From assembly GCA_016649775.1 (NCBI GenBank), contig JAENWY010000117.1:1-7203 (forward strand): a stretch of 7,203 nt of DNA, in the 5' to 3' direction. Under the pieces are notes generated by a model. The model saw only the letters and a program-made list of their open reading frames with translations, was not told the DNA's origin and searched no databases. Shown in pieces: positions 4,790-7,203 of the stretch; within the stretch, counting starts at the first letter, position 1; each line of letters opens with the position of its first letter. The position numbers and the translations under genes were made by a program. The DNA is from Spirochaetaceae bacterium (GTDB taxonomy: Bacteria > Spirochaetota > Spirochaetia > Sphaerochaetales > Sphaerochaetaceae).

Positions 4790-6964
4790 ATGTTATTTAA
4801 GAGAAAATTTTTTGTATTTAAGAATATTGAACATAAAAGGATGATTAAGATATTTTTACCCATTTCTATTGTTTTTTTTATATTCTTATTTGCGCTAGCC
4901 TTGCTATTTTCCAGTTCTTTCACAAAGGTTGGTACTAAAATTATTATTAAAAATTATAATTCTTCACTATCTATGATTAGTAAATATTATCAACAAATGA
5001 GATTTAATACCGTTCCAATTGCCTCTACCCTTTTAGATGATGAAAATATTCAAAATTACATATTTGCTCGTAAAGACAAACCGGAAGCTATGATTGGAGC
5101 TTATTACACCCTTGAAAATGTAGTAGCAAGAAATAATTATTTAAACTCTATATATATCTACAATGATACTTATGGATTCTTTTCAAATATAAAAGGGGAT
5201 GAAGGTTTTGATAATTTAAATGATCCAACTCTATTGGATTTCATTAATACTCATCCAAATAATAATACATTGTATCAACGAAATGTTCATTCTAGTAATG
5301 GAGCTTCTAAAAACTATTTATTCAGTGGTGATGATACACAATTAGTTAATCTGTTTACTATCTGTAATAATTCCTATGATAAAAATGGCAAATTGAAATA
5401 TGGTATAATTGTTAATCTAGATGAATCAAAAGCTCGTGAACTATTTTTTTCTGATATGGATGGATCATTTGCTAATTTCTATATGTTTAAAACTGATGGT
5501 AATTTCTTATCTCATCCAAATCCAGAAGACTATGGTAAAAGTATCAAAGATTTTCCACTTTTCAAGCAAATCAATGATTTGCATAAAAACTCAGGTGATT
5601 TAATATTAAAAGATTCTGATGGAAACAGTTATCTAGCCTGTTGGATAACACAAACAGAGATGAATTGGAAATTAGTCTATTTACTTCCGATGGATCAAAT
5701 TTTAACTCCAATAAGAACCTTAAGAAATAGATTGTTACTTATATTTGTTATTATATTAATATTATCCTATATTTCCATATACGTTGCTTCAAAGAAAATG
5801 GAGAAATCCCTTAGCAGAAAGGGTAGATTAATTTCTTATTTAAATGGAAATATAGATAATAGTTCTTTCGTAATATATTCTCCACAAACTCTTTTTTCAG
5901 TAGCCTCTATTAAAATAATTCTAAATAAAGAACAAATGTTAAATGAAGATAAAATGTATCTATCGATAAAGGCTTATGAATATGTAGCTAACTATTTAAA
6001 AAGTAATAAACTAGATGGTTTTATCTTAAATATTGAGCCTAATATTTATCTCTATCTAATTCCTAAATCAATCAAAAACTTACAATCATATCTACAAAAA
6101 CTGCAGATTGATATAAAAGATGATTTAAAAATAGAAATAGATTCTATCTACATTGATGGTCAGATAAGCTTTGAAGAGTTACCAGACATAAGTAAAGCTC
6201 TAATTTCAGCCCTTAAAAATGTAAGTCTTGAGAAAAAAGAATTTGTTCTTCCTTATAAAGAACTTGAATCTCCTTCAATTTCAGGAGTTGGATTATTCCA
6301 AACAAGTGATCTTGAAAAAGCTTTAATGGTAAAAAATTCAAAAGCTTATCATATTGAAGTTAATAAAATGATTGACAATCTTAAACTTCAACAAGACTGG
6401 GAACTTTTTAAATCTCTAAAAGTCTATTTATATTATGCTTTTGAATCCACCTGTACCAAATACTTGAATGTAAAATCGATTGGTTTTCTTGCAGAATGGC
6501 GAACTCAGATTTTAGGAGCTACTACCTATGATGAATTAAAAATAGCACTTTTAGAGATTGATATACTAATTGAAAAGGCCAATGATAATGAATCCATCAG
6601 ACACCAAACCGAATTAATCGGTACAATTAAAGGGTTTATTGACAATAACATTAGAGATGTTAATCTATCATCTGCATTAATAGCTGATGAGTTAAAACTA
6701 TCTTTGGGATATGTTAGAGCACAATACAAAAGTATTGAAGGGGAATCTATCAATGATTACATTGGAAGAAATAGATTATCCTTAGCATGTTCACAGTTAA
6801 TTGAAACAAGTAAATCTGTTAATGAAATTAGGGAAGTTGTTGGTTTTTCTAATTATTGTTATTTCTGTACTTACTTTAAAAAGATGAAAGGATGTTCACC
6901 CTCAAATTACAGAAAACAGATAATGGAAAAGAATATGTTAAATGATGATAAAGAATTAATTTAA
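4790..6964 (+). CDS. Membrane-bound AraC-family transcriptional regulator with extracytoplasmic Cache-like sensor
   Basis: From the ATG at 4790 the protein has 724 residues. A longer in-frame version from TTG 4709 lacks a ribosome site. After a basic start, helix 1 spans about residues 21-43. An outside region of about 270 residues follows (44-310), with the look of a double Cache sensor (for example YIYNDTYGFFSN and an NGKLKYGIIVNLDES strand-helix unit). Helix 2 lies at about 315-333. The cytoplasmic middle (about 340-600) resembles the degenerate GGDEF-like region of YesN-type regulators and has no cyclase motif. The C-terminus (about 612-712) holds the two helix-turn-helix units of AraC proteins, ending in VGFSNYCYFCTYFKKMKGCSPSNYRK. 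It is transcribed away from the sugar-import operon across a shared control region, so it probably detects a sugar or sugar-loaded binding protein outside the membrane and activates that operon. The domain calls are secure for the DNA-binding part and helices, and moderate for the sensor and middle regions. Confidence 0.93.
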   Translation: MLFKRKFFVFKNIEHKRMIKIFLPISIVFFIFLFALALLFSSSFTKVGTKIIIKNYNSSLSMISKYYQQMRFNTVPIASTLLDDENIQNYIFARKDKPEAMIGAYYTLENVVARNNYLNSIYIYNDTYGFFSNIKGDEGFDNLNDPTLLDFINTHPNNNTLYQRNVHSSNGASKNYLFSGDDTQLVNLFTICNNSYDKNGKLKYGIIVNLDESKARELFFSDMDGSFANFYMFKTDGNFLSHPNPEDYGKSIKDFPLFKQINDLHKNSGDLILKDSDGNSYLACWITQTEMNWKLVYLLPMDQILTPIRTLRNRLLLIFVIILILSYISIYVASKKMEKSLSRKGRLISYLNGNIDNSSFVIYSPQTLFSVASIKIILNKEQMLNEDKMYLSIKAYEYVANYLKSNKLDGFILNIEPNIYLYLIPKSIKNLQSYLQKLQIDIKDDLKIEIDSIYIDGQISFEELPDISKALISALKNVSLEKKEFVLPYKELESPSISGVGLFQTSDLEKALMVKNSKAYHIEVNKMIDNLKLQQDWELFKSLKVYLYYAFESTCTKYLNVKSIGFLAEWRTQILGATTYDELKIALLEIDILIEKANDNESIRHQTELIGTIKGFIDNNIRDVNLSSALIADELKLSLGYVRAQYKSIEGESINDYIGRNRLSLACSQLIETSKSVNEIREVVGFSNYCYFCTYFKKMKGCSPSNYRKQIMEKNMLNDDKELI

Positions 6965-7021
6965 TATTAAACTTTGACTTTTTGTTACCTTTAAGAATAA
7001 ATTTTTAAAAAGTAATAGTAT

Positions 7022-7106
7022 AAAAGGACTACTTATGGAAAAAAATTTAAACTTTGTAAATGATAGAATATTTTTAATAGGTTTATTCTTATTTAACTAT
7101 TTATAA
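7022..7106 (+). CDS. Possible 23-residue ORF downstream of the regulator, unknown function
   Basis: An ATG at 7035 opens a 23-codon frame ending in TAA at 7104-7106, preceded by AAAAGGA at 7022-7028 with six intervening bases (the feature includes this ribosome-like site). The peptide begins MEKNLNFVNDR and ends with a hydrophobic run (IFLIGLFLFNYL), so it could be a tiny membrane peptide. I do not recognise it. In DNA this AT-rich, short hydrophobic frames are common, and only the well-placed ribosome-like site sets this one apart. Confidence 0.2.
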
Positions 7107-7123
7107 TTTTTGATTAATTCACT

Positions 7124-7145
7124 ATAACATAAGAATTTATGTTAT
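7124..7145. repeat. Short AT-rich hairpin, possible weak terminator or operator
   Basis: ATAACATAA (7124-7132) and TTATGTTAT (7137-7145) pair perfectly over nine bases around GAAT. An 8-base direct repeat, TTAATTCA, flanks it at 7114-7121 and 7146-7153. The stem has one G-C pair and is followed by TTTAATTC, not a clean T run, so it would be a poor intrinsic terminator. It could be a binding site for a gene beyond the window. No better terminator for the regulator gene is visible. Confidence 0.35.
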
Positions 7146-7203
7146 TTAATTCATATTAATTAAGGCTCTTTTCGGTAATTAAAGTGATGTGGTGATATAT
7201 GCC

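Larger units (their letters stand above)
6965..7203. other. AT-rich region after the regulator, no gene firmly supported
   Basis: These 239 bases follow the regulator's stop. Apart from the possible 23-codon ORF and the hairpin at 7124-7145, they contain TATAAT at 7102-7107 with no convincing -35, an AT-only inverted repeat (TTAATTA 7156-7162, TAATTAA 7176-7182), and an ATG at 7199 too close to the edge to judge. No tRNA or other RNA gene is recognisable. Confidence 0.5.

Noticed and set aside
5421..5603. 60-codon plus-strand frame
   Set aside because: It is an out-of-frame shadow inside the sensor domain of the AraC-family regulator, with no ribosome site of its own.
6526..6753. 75-codon minus-strand frame
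   Set aside because: It is antisense to the DNA-binding end of the regulator, which has clear family motifs. No support for a gene on this strand.
6977..7013. ACTTTTT / AAAAAGT inverted repeat as the regulator's terminator
   Set aside because: The arms are seven almost pure A/T pairs with a 23-base loop and no T run after them, too weak for an intrinsic terminator.
7102..7107. Perfect TATAAT as a promoter
   Set aside because: No acceptable -35 at 16-19 bases upstream and no TG extension. In DNA this AT-rich the hexamer is expected by chance.
7199..7203. ATG at the right edge as the start of another gene
   Set aside because: Only one complete codon is visible and the upstream sequence (GTGGTGATAT) is a weak ribosome site, so it cannot be supported.
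1..7203. CRISPR array, insertion sequence, tRNA or riboswitch
   Set aside because: No regularly spaced repeats, transposase-like frame, terminal inverted repeats, cloverleaf or structured leader were seen. Both promoter leaders are too short for a riboswitch.

Overview
The window is very AT-rich (roughly 70% A+T by eye) and densely coded. It looks like a carbohydrate-uptake locus from a low-GC bacterium. The solute-binding protein has an ordinary Sec signal peptide (…LTSPLFA-QGANES) with no lipobox cysteine. Low-GC Gram-positive bacteria normally lipid-anchor such proteins, so this points to a host with an outer membrane. The sequence style around the cleavage site resembles spirochaete sugar-binding proteins. 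I favour a low-GC, probably host- or gut-associated member of Spirochaetota, but that is an inference from one protein.

Layout. A minus-strand operon fills the first 4.6 kb. Read in the direction of transcription it holds an extracellular sugar-binding protein (4596-3295), a MalF-type permease (3238-2339), a MalG-type permease (2352-1522) and a glycoside hydrolase family 2 enzyme (1517 to the window edge, incomplete). The genes are tightly packed: the permeases overlap by 14 bases and the hydrolase starts 4 bases after the second permease. The only real gap, 56 bases after the binding protein, is mostly occupied by a long hairpin. Facing the other way is a large membrane-bound AraC-family regulator (4790-6964, plus strand). 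The two transcription units share a 193-base control region (4597-4789) with candidate promoters in both directions, a perfect 15-base palindrome and two more inverted repeats. After the regulator come about 240 AT-rich bases with a possible 23-codon ORF and a short hairpin, and no other gene that I can support.

How it fits together. The binding protein captures an oligosaccharide or glycoside outside the inner membrane. The two permeases form the channel of a CUT1-type ABC importer. The cytoplasmic GH2 enzyme, related to beta-glucuronidases and beta-galactosidases, removes a terminal sugar inside the cell. No ATPase gene is present, so the importer probably borrows a shared MsmX/UgpC-like ATPase encoded elsewhere. 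The divergent regulator has an extracytoplasmic sensor domain between two membrane helices and a C-terminal DNA-binding domain, so it probably senses a ligand outside the cytoplasm and controls the operon.

This is a recognisable type of locus. I do not see a previously undescribed system. The points most worth a second look are the intercistronic hairpin, the palindromes in the divergent promoter region, the corrected start of the regulator, and the undetermined substrate of the hydrolase.
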